This document shows positions 9,273 through 17,642 of a stretch of DNA of 40,707 bases, piece after piece (the first letter of the stretch is position 1; every line of letters begins with the position of its first letter). The stretch lies in assembly GCA_020442185.1 (NCBI GenBank), contig JAGRKS010000085.1, positions 12,229 through 52,935 on the forward strand, given 5' to 3'. The notes beneath the pieces are model-generated. The model searched no databases and was not told the DNA's origin. It saw nothing but the letters and a program-made list of their open reading frames with translations. Source of the DNA: Hyphomicrobiaceae bacterium. Its GTDB lineage: Bacteria; Pseudomonadota; Alphaproteobacteria; Rhizobiales; Hyphomicrobiaceae. The position numbers and the translations under genes were made by a program.

Positions 9273-9410
9273 GGCATTGCTCCCGCGGGCACGCTTCCGG
9301 CGAGAGGCGGAGCGCGGTGCGAGGGCGTTGCGTCGGGGCCGGCGTGGCCTGCTGTTTTTCGTGCCATATGATAGGTCATGTGGACCCGCTTGCCGATCCT
9401 CGAGTGTGGC

Positions 9411-9465
9411 GCCGCGCCATAGTTGACTGATGGTGCGGCACGTTCGTTCTCAACTATGGCGCGGC
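9411..9465. repeat. perfect 16-bp inverted repeat with 23-nt loop
   Basis: The arms are 9411-9426 (GCCGCGCCATAGTTGA) and 9450-9465, its exact reverse complement. The flanks add a partial match (AGTGTGGC against GCGCCACT). It fills the gap between the priming-transferase stop and the polymerase gene, both on -. As RNA it would form a long hairpin just after the transferase, so it could terminate, attenuate or protect the mRNA end. No T-run follows, so it is not a classical intrinsic terminator. A remnant of a small mobile repeat is the other possibility. Confidence 0.7.
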
Positions 9466-9473
9466 AAGCGCCA

Positions 9474-10961
9474 CTAGTGTGCGTTCTTGCCGAGCGCCAC
9501 GATCACGGCCGTGCGCGCGATGATCTTGATGTCGAGCCAGAGCGACCAGTCCTTGATGTAGGCGATGTCCTGGTCGACGCGTGCCTTCATCTTGTCGACT
9601 GTCTCGGTTTGTCCGCGCAAGCCGTTCACCTGAGCGAGACCGGTAATGCCGGGCTTCACCTGATGGCGATTCGCATACTCCTCGAGCATCGTCGCGTAGG
9701 TGTCATCGTGCACCAGGGCATGCGGTCTCGGGCCGACAACCGACATGTCGCCGCGCAGGACGTTCCACAGCTGTGGCAACTCGTCGATGCTCATGCGGCG
9801 CAGGAAGCGGCCGGTCTTGGTCAGCCTGGCATCGTTGCTGGTCACCTGGCGCACTTCGCTGTCGGATTCGGTTACGGTGAGCGTGCGGAGCTTGAGAACG
9901 TCGATGACGTTCCGGTTCAGGCCGCGCCGACGCTGCACGTAGAATGCGGGGCCGCGCGATTCGAGCTTGATCGCGGCGATCGCGACCATGAGGACGGGAA
10001 GCGCCATGACGAGACCGATCGCCGAAACGACGATGTCCTCGGCCCGCTTGACGATCGGTGACCAGTCGGCGAGCGGCCGCTCCTTGACGTCGAGAAGCCC
10101 GATCGAGCCGATCTGGGATACGCGGTGCGCCGTTTGGCCTTCGAGGAGGTCGCTGGCGAGATGCGTGACGACATGGACGCTGCATGGCACGCGTTCAAGG
10201 GTTCGCACGATCGATGAGATTCGTCCGTCGGCGGCGGCGGGAAGCGCGATGATGATGTCGTCGATCTGCTCGTCTTGTGCTGCCGAAAGGAGATCCTGCA
10301 GGCGGCCGGTAACGGTGAGGCCTTCCGGGTCGAGGCGTTCCTGCCCGGCGCGATCGTCGTAGACGCCGACGAAGCGGATGCCGGTTTGGCTTGCTGCGAG
10401 ATGATCATGCACCTTGCGGGCGATCGAGCCGGCGCCGAACACGGCGATCCGGCGGTCGAAGTAGCCGCTCGCGGTCAATCTGGCGAGGATGCGGGCCGAG
10501 ATCGCGCGCAGCGGAATGAGCAAGGTCAAGCTGGCGAACAACCAGGACGCATACCAGATCAGCATGTGCTCTTCGAGTCCGGCAACGGGCAGGCCCAGGC
10601 CGACGATGCAGAAGATCGCGATGGACAGAGCGGCAAGCAGCCGTCCGGGGCTCGTCGGGAGGTCGTGCAGCTTCGAGGTGTCGTACATGCCGCTGTCGCG
10701 CAGGCAGAGATAGCCGACGAAGGCCGCGACGAGCGACGATTGCAGTACGAACGTCCAGTTGAGATCGACGCCGCCGAAATGACTGAAGATCCACGCGGGA
10801 AGTAGCCCGCCGATACTGATTGCGGTTACCTCGGCGAAGCCGACGAGATCGACGGCGACAGTTCGCGACCATGCGCGACGGTTTGCGGCTCGCGGCTCGC
10901 CGGACGCTTCTTGGCCGTGATGGTAGCTGGTATCGGGTTGTCCGATGGACGACGCAGTCAT
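9474..10961 (-). CDS. undecaprenyl-phosphate glucose (hexose-1-P) phosphotransferase, priming enzyme
   Basis: This 495-residue polyisoprenyl-phosphate hexose-1-phosphate transferase (WcaJ/GumD/HfsE type) starts repeat-unit synthesis by loading a sugar phosphate on undecaprenyl phosphate. Four N-terminal membrane helices are followed by a Rossmann-like domain (IAVFGAGSIARKVHDHL). The C-terminal catalytic domain has a membrane helix, then VIDVLKLRTL, LRRMSIDELPQLWNVLRGDM with its Asp-Glu pair, SVVGPRPHA and HQVKPGITGLAQVNGLRG. The last motif points to hexose rather than galactose-only or N-acetyl specificity, but weakly. ATG 10961 is chosen because AAGAGG lies nine bases upstream; longer in-frame starts add low-complexity sequence. 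It follows the co-polymerase gene with a gap of 139 bases. Confidence 0.9.
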   Translation of the reverse strand: MTASSIGQPDTSYHHGQEASGEPRAANRRAWSRTVAVDLVGFAEVTAISIGGLLPAWIFSHFGGVDLNWTFVLQSSLVAAFVGYLCLRDSGMYDTSKLHDLPTSPGRLLAALSIAIFCIVGLGLPVAGLEEHMLIWYASWLFASLTLLIPLRAISARILARLTASGYFDRRIAVFGAGSIARKVHDHLAASQTGIRFVGVYDDRAGQERLDPEGLTVTGRLQDLLSAAQDEQIDDIIIALPAAADGRISSIVRTLERVPCSVHVVTHLASDLLEGQTAHRVSQIGSIGLLDVKERPLADWSPIVKRAEDIVVSAIGLVMALPVLMVAIAAIKLESRGPAFYVQRRRGLNRNVIDVLKLRTLTVTESDSEVRQVTSNDARLTKTGRFLRRMSIDELPQLWNVLRGDMSVVGPRPHALVHDDTYATMLEEYANRHQVKPGITGLAQVNGLRGQTETVDKMKARVDQDIAYIKDWSLWLDIKIIARTAVIVALGKNAH

Positions 10962-11100
10962 TGCGATGAGCCTCTTACGCATCAAGAAAATGGAATTGTT
11001 GTGCCGACACTCGCAACGTGATCCGTCCGACGCATCAGGCGGCATTGTCGCGGAGCGCGTGGTGCAATGTCGTAATGACGGCAAGTGCCGGAGCGCATCG

Positions 11101-13368
11101 TCATGCTGCGCGCTCCAGCATGTCGCCGCGAACGGGCGACGCGACCGCCGAGCCGATGCCGCCTTCGTCTGACAGCACGTCGCTGTCGACGCGGGTCACG
11201 ACGACGCCGACGAGCTTGTTCTGATTGAAGCCGAGACTGGTGAGGGCCCGGCGCGCGATCTGCTTCGATGTCCTGCGCCAGGCCATGACGAAGACGATCT
11301 GGTCGGCGTAGTCGCCGATGATGCGGCTGTCGATTATCGGCAACAGTGGTGGCGCATCGAGGATGATGACGTCGAACTGGGCCTTGAGGCGTGCCAGCAG
11401 CGCTCTGGTGTCGACAGCCGCCAGCAGTTCGGGTGGCGATCTGTGGGACGGCGCTGCGCCGCTTGCCGGGAGGAAGTGAAGCCCCGTCGAGACGTCGAAC
11501 AGTATGGCGTTTTCGACGGGTACGCCGCGGGTGATGGCTTCGGCCAGTCCAGCCTGACGCGTGACGGCGAGCTGACGCGTCAGGTGGGCGCGTCGCAGAT
11601 CGGCGTCGACGAGGAGCACGCGCGCACCCGTCATGGCGTAGTGGTGGGCGAGGTTGGAGGCCACCATGGTAGCGCCTTCATTGGGCAGGCTTGCCGTCAC
11701 CTGAATGACGCGTGGGGCATCGGATGTGCGGCGCACGTCCACTTCGCGGCGCAGAGCACGGATGGATTCGGCGAACGAGCTCGACGGCGATGCGACCATC
11801 AGGCGGATGTCGTGCAACTCGTCGCGCCCGCCGTGTCCGGATGCCGATTCCGGCAATGACGCGAGGTGGGCAAGTTCGAACACGCGTTCGACATCCTCTG
11901 GCCGGCCGATGCCAAGCGTCATGAATTCGAGCAGCAGGGCGATGCCGATGCCAAGGCCGATCCCGCCGAACGTCGCGATGACGACAAACTGCTTGCGTTT
12001 CGGCGCGGCCGGAAACAGCGGTGCGTCTGCCTGTTCGACGATACGGGCGTCGGGCAGTTGAAGGCTCTGCGTCTCGACCGTCTGTTTGTAGCGCGCAAGC
12101 AGCGCCTCGTAGAGCGCGCGGGATGTTTCGGCCTCGCGATTGAGTTCCTTCAGGCGGACACTCGCCTCTTTCGAGGTCGCGTCCTCCGACTTCAGGGAAT
12201 CGAGACTTTGTCCCAGTTCCTTCTCCCGGCCTGCCGCGACCTCGTATTCGTTCTTGAGGTTGGTGACGAGCCGCTCGATCTCCGCATCGACCTGGGCATG
12301 GGCCTCGCGGACTTCGGCGCGGACTTTCTGCATCTCGGGGTGCTTTGGACCGTAACGCGTCGATAGTTCCGCTTCCCGGCCGGTCGCCTTGGCGAGTTGC
12401 TCCTTCAACAGACGCACGGTATGGCTCTGCAGCACATCGGCGATGCCCGCGCCGCTGTCGCCATTCGTGGCGAGACGCTGCACCAGCTCGTAGCGGGCGC
12501 GCGCTTCGGCGGTCGCGTTGCGGGCGGCGACCGTCTGCTCCATCAACCGTGCGAGCTGCTTTTCACCGAGAATCTGGCCTTCGGATTCGAAGATGTTGTT
12601 CTCGTTCTTGAACTGCGCGATGCGCTGTTCGGCGGTGGAAACTTCCTTGCGCAACGACCAGAGCTTCTTCTCGAGAAGCCGCGAAGCATGGCCGGCGACG
12701 TCCTGCTTCGCCTTGAGCTGCTCGGTCAGGTAGACTTCGGCGATCGTGTTGGCGATGCGTGCCGCCTTGACGGCATCGCTCGCGGAAAAGCGGATGTCGA
12801 TCAGCAGAGTGTTGCGCACGCGCGTGACCTTGAGCCGCTCGGAGAACGCCACCGCGACCTCGTCGCGCGCCGGGCGCGTCTGGCCAGGCTCGTCGGGGCC
12901 GAGGAGGCCGGTCATGGGGTCATTGTTGACGCTTGGTCCGAGTTCCGCCGCCGATGGGATGGGTTCAGGCAGCTCAGGCTCCCTGAGGCCGGTCGCGGCG
13001 AGGATGCGACTGGTCAACGAGGGCCGTGAGAAATCGGGGTCATCCCTGAGCTTCAGTATGTTGATGACCGACAGCGCGATTGCCCGCGAGCGGATGATCT
13101 CGACTTCGCTTTCGACGGTCGCGGTATCGGCCTTCAGCTCCGAAAGCACGCCCTCCAGGTTCGAGATGGTCTTCTTGCGCGGATCGATCTGGACGATTGC
13201 CGAAGCGTCGAAGCGATCGGGAAGCCACAGCATTACGGCGCTCGTAAGCACCGCCGCGGCAATCGGCATGGCGATCACGATCCTCAATCGGCGACGAACG
13301 GCAGACATGGCGCGATCGAGGCTGAATGCCCCACCGCCCCCTTCGCCGTCTTGTCGCTGCTGATTCAT
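11101..13368 (-). CDS. Wzc/GumC-like polysaccharide co-polymerase with degenerate BY-kinase domain
   Basis: This 755-residue inner-membrane chain-length regulator couples polymerisation to export. The N-terminal Wzz domain has a first membrane helix near residues 30-50 and VQIDPRKKT; a long periplasmic coiled coil runs from about 190 to 420; the second helix is near QFVVIATFGGIGLGIGIALL. The C-terminal half is a bacterial tyrosine-kinase/MinD-type domain with Walker A' (VLLVDADLRRAHL) and Walker B (VIILDAPPLL). Its Walker A reads LPNEGATMVASNLA, so the catalytic lysine is alanine (codon at 11671-11673). The C-terminus has no tyrosine cluster. ATG 13368 with AAGG upstream is preferred to TTG 13374. 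It starts ten bases after the beta-barrel gene stop, in the export operon. Confidence 0.9.
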   Translation of the reverse strand: MNQQRQDGEGGGGAFSLDRAMSAVRRRLRIVIAMPIAAAVLTSAVMLWLPDRFDASAIVQIDPRKKTISNLEGVLSELKADTATVESEVEIIRSRAIALSVINILKLRDDPDFSRPSLTSRILAATGLREPELPEPIPSAAELGPSVNNDPMTGLLGPDEPGQTRPARDEVAVAFSERLKVTRVRNTLLIDIRFSASDAVKAARIANTIAEVYLTEQLKAKQDVAGHASRLLEKKLWSLRKEVSTAEQRIAQFKNENNIFESEGQILGEKQLARLMEQTVAARNATAEARARYELVQRLATNGDSGAGIADVLQSHTVRLLKEQLAKATGREAELSTRYGPKHPEMQKVRAEVREAHAQVDAEIERLVTNLKNEYEVAAGREKELGQSLDSLKSEDATSKEASVRLKELNREAETSRALYEALLARYKQTVETQSLQLPDARIVEQADAPLFPAAPKRKQFVVIATFGGIGLGIGIALLLEFMTLGIGRPEDVERVFELAHLASLPESASGHGGRDELHDIRLMVASPSSSFAESIRALRREVDVRRTSDAPRVIQVTASLPNEGATMVASNLAHHYAMTGARVLLVDADLRRAHLTRQLAVTRQAGLAEAITRGVPVENAILFDVSTGLHFLPASGAAPSHRSPPELLAAVDTRALLARLKAQFDVIILDAPPLLPIIDSRIIGDYADQIVFVMAWRRTSKQIARRALTSLGFNQNKLVGVVVTRVDSDVLSDEGGIGSAVASPVRGDMLERAA

Positions 13369-13378
13369 GACCAAAGCC

Positions 13379-14746
13379 TTAAAAGCGCAGTTTTGCGCCG
13401 ACCATGACCCGATTCCGAGTCATGTCGAACAAGGGTTCCGTGGAATCCCGAACTGCATGTTCGTATCCAATGGTGAACACCCAGTTCTTGTTTGCGAAAT
13501 ATTCGAGCCCAATCGACCCCGAAAGCGTTTTATCCGTGCGAAAAGCGCCGACGTAGTCGCCAAGGCGGTATTCCAATCCCATATTCAGAACCATATTGTG
13601 CCAGATTTCATATTCCGCACGGCCCTTGAGAACAGTTTCAACGCGTCCGGCAGGTTCGACGGCGTCAGCCGCAATGATCTGGCGGGAAACAATCCCGTAA
13701 AGCGTCATGTTTTGCGTGGGCAGCCATTGGACCTGGGCCTCGACGAGACCCGTCGCCACGTCATCGATTGCCGGATCGTCGAAATCGCGAACGCCGTAAC
13801 CGCCGAGGATGCGCCAGCGGAGTAGTGGACTGGTCTCGAACGCCAGGCCGGCCATCGCCTCGAAGCCGGTCGCGTCTCTGTCGAACAAGGCGTCGCCGCG
13901 GTTCTCCGACTTCAACACGCGGACTTTGCCGACGAAATCAAACCCGGGTGAGAACCGATAGCCGAAGCGGAGTGCGCCGCTGTATTCGACCGTGTCGCGC
14001 GCGTCCTGGTCCGAAATGCCGCCGGCGATATCGCGTACGTCCTGATAGTCGCGGCTTTCGACCGTGCCGAGGAGCGTGCCGTAGAGGCGGCCGACATCGC
14101 GGGTGATGCCGATACTCGCCCGGTTGTAGAACATGGGGATCGGTTCAGCCGCCGCGAGGGGCGTCTGCAACTCGCCCCTTTCCTCATGCTCGAGCGCGGT
14201 AATGATGTTCGCTGCGATCGTATGCGCGTGGTCGAAATGCAGCGCACCGTCGAGCTTGGCGCGATACCCCTGATAGTCCTGCTCGGGGTTCTTGAGATAG
14301 CTGACGATCTTGCCTTCGAGCGACAGGTCGAGATGGTGCCGGGGCAGCGACGAATGGAACTTTATGCCCGGTTTCAGCTCGCTTCTGAAGTCACTGACCT
14401 TGTTGGCGTCCGATCGAAAAATGTTGTCGTCGTACGTGATGAGCGCACCGATCGAGGGATGGATGTAGTAGTTGCCCGCGCGCAGACCTTCGGGCGTCGC
14501 GTAGTCGCGATCGCGGTCCATGACACGCTCGGCGCCATACTGCTTTATATTGTCGTATGTCTTGAGCCGGTCACGACTGGCGACCGTTTCGGTGATCAGT
14601 TCGTCGACGCCATCGAGATCAAGTGCGGCAGACGGACGCTCCGCCAGGACGAGCAGCGCAACCGCAACCGCCACGCCGACGAACACGCCAGCGCGCCGCC
14701 GCGGCGCGCTGCGTCCAGTTCTCGGGGGTTGGGCGGAAGATCTCAA
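13379..14746 (-). CDS. outer-membrane beta-barrel protein of the exopolysaccharide locus
   Basis: A probable outer-membrane barrel (BBP2-type porin family) of about 455 residues. After a hydrophobic signal segment (VFVGVAVAVALLVLA) comes YIHPSIGALITYDDNIF, a motif typical of these barrels. Many alternating strands follow, such as HHLDLSLEGKIVSYL and LRFGYRFSPGFDFVGKVRVL. The protein ends in VMVGAKLRF; a terminal phenylalanine is the usual barrel-assembly signal. It may help the polymer cross the outer membrane or anchor it. The start is uncertain. A GTG at 14842 would overlap the OPX gene by 56 bases and give an odd N-terminus; the TTG at 14746 gives a sensible signal peptide and is used here. 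It lies between the OPX and co-polymerase genes, same strand. Confidence 0.8.
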   Translation of the reverse strand: MRSSAQPPRTGRSAPRRRAGVFVGVAVAVALLVLAERPSAALDLDGVDELITETVASRDRLKTYDNIKQYGAERVMDRDRDYATPEGLRAGNYYIHPSIGALITYDDNIFRSDANKVSDFRSELKPGIKFHSSLPRHHLDLSLEGKIVSYLKNPEQDYQGYRAKLDGALHFDHAHTIAANIITALEHEERGELQTPLAAAEPIPMFYNRASIGITRDVGRLYGTLLGTVESRDYQDVRDIAGGISDQDARDTVEYSGALRFGYRFSPGFDFVGKVRVLKSENRGDALFDRDATGFEAMAGLAFETSPLLRWRILGGYGVRDFDDPAIDDVATGLVEAQVQWLPTQNMTLYGIVSRQIIAADAVEPAGRVETVLKGRAEYEIWHNMVLNMGLEYRLGDYVGAFRTDKTLSGSIGLEYFANKNWVFTIGYEHAVRDSTEPLFDMTRNRVMVGAKLRF

Positions 14747-14786
14747 GTGAGTGCCTGACGTGCGGTTTGAGGGCGGGGGCTGAGCA

Positions 14787-15383
14787 TTAGAAGAACCGTT
14801 CGGGGACACGGATGTTGTCGCCCGGAAGTACGGTCGCGGCACTTCCGACCGGAACCTGACCTTCGCCTTGACCTTCTCTGACGATCACGACGTAGGCCTC
14901 GTTGGCGCGGTAGGTGTAGCCGCCGGCCATCGCAATGGCGTCTCTGAGTTTCAAACCCGTGCGGTAAGGGAACTCACCGCCGTTCTTGACCTCGCCGTGG
15001 ACGTAGATCGAGCGGTAGTTCAGGATTTCGATCGTCACGCGCGGGTTTTTCAGGAAGCCATCTGAAAGCCGCCGGACAAGAGTTTCGCGAAACGAGGCAA
15101 TTGCCATCCCTTTTGCCGGTATCTCGCCAATCAACGGAACGGACACATTGCCAAGCGCGTTGACTTCGTAGTTGCCCGATATGTTGTCTTCGCCAAAAAC
15201 CGTAATTTTGATTTTGTCGCCGGTTCCCAATCGATACGTCCGCTCCAACGCCGCAGCATCGGACGTGGCGAAGCTCGGCGGCGCAACTGTCGGGCCGCTC
15301 GCGCATCCAGCAACCAGAAACACGGCGCTAAGAATCGCCGCATATGCGATCGGCAGGGCGTTTCGACGAGAACTCAGCGACAT
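14787..15383 (-). CDS. OPX-family polysaccharide export lipoprotein (Wza/GumB-like)
   Basis: A 198-residue exported lipoprotein. The signal peptide ends in the lipobox LVAGCAS, giving a lipid-modified cysteine at about residue 27. It then has a polysaccharide export domain starting YRLGTGDKIKITVFGEDNIS, continuing GNVSVPLIGEIPAKGM and LKNPRVTIEILNYRS, followed by a SLBB-like segment IYVHGEVKNGGEFPYRTGL, with LRDAIAMAGGYTYRANEAYV. This is the short OPX type (GumB, HfsD, UppC), which lacks the C-terminal amphipathic helix of E. coli Wza. That absence fits the separate beta-barrel encoded next door, which could supply the outer-membrane channel. It is the first gene of the minus-strand export operon. 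Confidence 0.92.
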   Translation of the reverse strand: MSLSSRRNALPIAYAAILSAVFLVAGCASGPTVAPPSFATSDAAALERTYRLGTGDKIKITVFGEDNISGNYEVNALGNVSVPLIGEIPAKGMAIASFRETLVRRLSDGFLKNPRVTIEILNYRSIYVHGEVKNGGEFPYRTGLKLRDAIAMAGGYTYRANEAYVVIVREGQGEGQVPVGSAATVLPGDNIRVPERFF

Positions 15384-15699
15384 GGGCCAATTACTCTTGC
15401 GGACAAAAACGCAGGCACGTGAAGCGACAAGGATAGTCCTTCAATAAAACTTCTACGACGAAACACGCTAAATTTCTGTTGAAGCCAGAGAGTTGAATTT
15501 ATTCAGAATTGTCGCCATTTATGCGAATTTCCGGCGAAGAAATGCTTCACAATGGGACGGGCATCGGCAAGCGCGCGGTGAGCACGTCTGCGCGCTTGTT
15601 GCAGGAGATTGGCCACGGGCCGCCTCGCGGGGTCTGAGGCGGCTCCGGTTTGGTCGGTTCGGGGCTGCTGGTCGGGGGCGTATCGGATCAGGGGGGGGG
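15384..15699. other. 316-bp intergenic region upstream of the OPX operon, with AT-rich pocket
   Basis: I see no gene here. The part at about 15425-15545 is clearly richer in A and T than the rest of the window, with runs such as AAATTTC and GAATTTATTCAGAATT. It lies 40-160 bases upstream of the OPX start on the minus strand, so it is the likely promoter and regulator-binding zone of the exopolysaccharide export operon. I could not fix a convincing -35/-10 pair. The other end is GC-rich and finishes in a run of nine G. Confidence 0.5.
15691..15699. repeat. G9 homopolymer tract
   Basis: Nine consecutive G on + (C on -), placed directly after the TAG stop (15700-15702) of the minus-strand gene at 15700-16095. 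It is outside coding sequence as annotated, so slippage would not change a protein unless the stop were lost. Tracts of this length are prone to replication slippage and sequencing error. Confidence 0.8.
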
Positions 15700-16095
15700 C
15701 TAGATGCCGGTGACGTGCGCGCGGCCGAGTTTGACGTCGTAGCTGCACCGGGCGATCGGTTGCGGTGCGCCTGCCTCGAGCACGACGTAGGCGTGGCGGA
15801 AGCGCAGGTCCCAGGCGGCGTCGTCGACCTGCCATATGCTGACCGCAACGGTTTCATCGCCGATCTCGACGCGCGGCGATCCGGCGTGCGCCCATGCGTC
15901 CGCCAATACGCGGCGCGCGGCCGCATTCGGCGCGGCTGGTATTTGCGGGATGGCGACGTGACGGCAGGCTTCGACGGCCTTGGCGCGGTAAGCCGCGATC
16001 AGGGCGTCTTCCATGGCGGTTTGGTGGATCGCGTGCTGCGTCCAGATCTTCGCGCCCGCGAGACCGGCCAGAACGACGACGACGATCCTCATCAT
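15700..16095 (-). CDS. hypothetical protein with N-terminal membrane anchor or signal
   Basis: A 131-residue protein with no family I recognise. The N-terminus MMRIVVVVLAGLAGAKIW is a hydrophobic helix that could be an uncleaved anchor or signal. The rest is a compact, probably periplasmic domain with a few cysteines (EACRHVAIP, IARCSYDV) and a beta-rich end (ETVAVSIWQVDDAAWDLRFR and then a YVVLEAG strand). The pair of distant cysteines could form a disulphide. ATG 16095 has GGGAG nine bases upstream; an in-frame upstream start at 16134 lacks this. It is divergent from the hydroxypyruvate reductase gene, with a 203-bp shared upstream region, and ends at a G9 tract. Confidence 0.7.
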   Translation of the reverse strand: MMRIVVVVLAGLAGAKIWTQHAIHQTAMEDALIAAYRAKAVEACRHVAIPQIPAAPNAAARRVLADAWAHAGSPRVEIGDETVAVSIWQVDDAAWDLRFRHAYVVLEAGAPQPIARCSYDVKLGRAHVTGI

Positions 16096-16298
16096 GGTTG
16101 CGCTCCCAGTTTCCGGACGGTGTCCGGAGCGCATCTCAAAGGCTGCGCCAATCGACGCATCGCCACCCGCTAAGATAGTGCGGCGTTGGTTAACAAACGG
16201 TTGGTCGTCGTGTCGCGGCGGTTTCCCTTGTCAGCCGGTTGCCGTTGCGGCAAAAGCGATCATTCAACAAAAGTCGAAGCCTGGGAGGGTCCAAACCA

Positions 16299-17258
16299 AT
16301 GAAGAAGCGCCTGCTCATCACGCGCCGTTTGCCGGAGGCGGCCGAGGCTCGCGCCCGCCGCGACTACGACGTTGTCCAGAATGAAGACGATCATCAGATG
16401 ACAGCGGACGAGATCATCGAGAAGGCTGGCGAAGTCGATGCGGTGATGATCACCATCACGGACAAGATGCCGAAAGCAGTCGTCGATCGCATCCCGGACA
16501 ACATCAAGATCCTCTCGACGTTCTCGATCGGCTTCGATCACATCGATATCGCTGCCGCGACGGCACGTGGCATAAAGGTCGGCAACGCGCCGCACGGTGT
16601 CACGGTCGCAACCGCGGAAATCGCGATGCTACTGCTGCTCGGCGCGGCGCGTCGCGCCGGCGAGGGCGAGAAGATGGTGCGCTCTCGCGCTTGGCCCGGC
16701 TGGGCGCCGCTGCAACTCGTCGGCCAGCGTCTCGACGGCAAGAAGCTCGGCATCTACGGCTTCGGCAAGATCGGCCAGGCGTTGGCGCAGCGCGCCCGCG
16801 GCTTCGATATGGAGATCCATTACTACGATATCTTCCGCCAGCCGCCAGAGAAGGAAAAGGGTGCGATCTATCACGATACGCTCGACAGCCTGCTGGCTGT
16901 CTCGCAGTTCTTCTCGATCAACGCGCCCTCGACGCCCGAGACCCGCTATTTCTTCAACAAGGACGTCATCGAGAAAATGCCGCAGGGCGCTGTTGTCGTG
17001 AACACGGCGCGTGGCGATCTCGTCAATGACGAGGATATGATCGCCGCGCTGAAGTCCGGGCGGCTGTCCTATGCCGGCCTCGACGTGTTCGCGGGTGAGC
17101 CGAAAATCAACGAGGCCTACTACGACCTGCCGAACACGTTCCTGCTGCCGCATCTTGGCTCCGCTGCCATCGAGGCGCGCAACCAGATGGGCTTCGAGGC
17201 GCTCGACAACGTCGACGCCGCGTTCGCCGGCAAGGAAATGCCGTTCAAGCTGAACTGA
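16299..17258 (+). CDS. hprA: hydroxypyruvate reductase / D-glycerate dehydrogenase
   Basis: This 319-residue NAD(P)H-dependent D-2-hydroxyacid dehydrogenase reduces hydroxypyruvate to D-glycerate, a step of the serine cycle. Residues 92-113 (IKVGNAPHGVTVATAEIAML) and the nucleotide fold GFGKIG (154-159) are present. The catalytic triad is intact: R238 in NTARGD, E267 in FAGEP and H285 in LLPHLGS. Length and wording are very close to the Hyphomicrobium methylovorum glycerate dehydrogenase as I recall it. ATG 16299 has GGGAGG ten bases upstream, better than a start at 16239. A strong terminator follows at 17298. Serine-glyoxylate aminotransferase, the preceding step of the cycle, is encoded about 5.5 kb away. 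Confidence 0.92.
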   Translation: MKKRLLITRRLPEAAEARARRDYDVVQNEDDHQMTADEIIEKAGEVDAVMITITDKMPKAVVDRIPDNIKILSTFSIGFDHIDIAAATARGIKVGNAPHGVTVATAEIAMLLLLGAARRAGEGEKMVRSRAWPGWAPLQLVGQRLDGKKLGIYGFGKIGQALAQRARGFDMEIHYYDIFRQPPEKEKGAIYHDTLDSLLAVSQFFSINAPSTPETRYFFNKDVIEKMPQGAVVVNTARGDLVNDEDMIAALKSGRLSYAGLDVFAGEPKINEAYYDLPNTFLLPHLGSAAIEARNQMGFEALDNVDAAFAGKEMPFKLN

Positions 17259-17297
17259 TCGTCAACGCTGCGGCGTAACGCGAGACGGTCTGACGAA

Positions 17298-17330
17298 AAA
17301 CGCCCCTTCCCGGTCCGGGAAGGGGCGTTT
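17298..17330. terminator. bidirectional intrinsic terminator between convergent genes
   Basis: The arms 17298-17313 and 17315-17330 are a perfect 16-bp inverted repeat (AAACGCCCCTTCCCGG) around a single T, so the real loop is four to five bases. On + the stem is followed by TTT CGTGTTT; on - by TTTTT. It sits 40 bases after the hydroxypyruvate reductase stop and 120 bases after the tiny membrane gene on the opposite strand, and should end both transcripts. Confidence 0.88.
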
Positions 17331-17450
17331 CGTGTTTCGGGGCGACCATTGCCGTCGGGGAGCACGCTCCGGAGGTGCGGCGGAAATCGTGGAAACCTGG
17401 CCAATACGCCCGGATGGCATCACGGTCCCGCAGACGCCGGCCCTTCTCGA

Positions 17451-17633
17451 TCAGTGGCCTTTGCCGTTCTTGTCGCTTGGCGTCATCAGGTCGCGCCAGA
17501 AGTCGTAGGCGCACATCAGCACGGTTATCAACAAGACGACTCTCAGCGACGTGCTATCGACCCAGATGCCGAGGATGCTGACGAACCCGGCGAACATGAG
17601 GAATGAAACGAGCGCGAGAAGCTTGTCATACAT
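17451..17633 (-). CDS. small membrane protein of unknown function
   Basis: A 60-residue protein with two predicted membrane helices: about residues 5-25 (LLALVSFLMFAGFVSILGIW) and 30-45 (LRVVLLITVLMCAYDFW). It ends in a charged tail (RDLMTPSDKNGKGH) that is probably cytoplasmic. No known domain. GAGG lies seven bases before the ATG, and only nine bases separate it from the amidase stop, so it is almost certainly the last gene of the TRAP-amidase transcript. It could stabilise or modulate the transporter, but nothing in the sequence proves that. Confidence 0.7.
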   Translation of the reverse strand: MYDKLLALVSFLMFAGFVSILGIWVDSTSLRVVLLITVLMCAYDFWRDLMTPSDKNGKGH

Positions 17634-17642
17634 GGCGGAACC

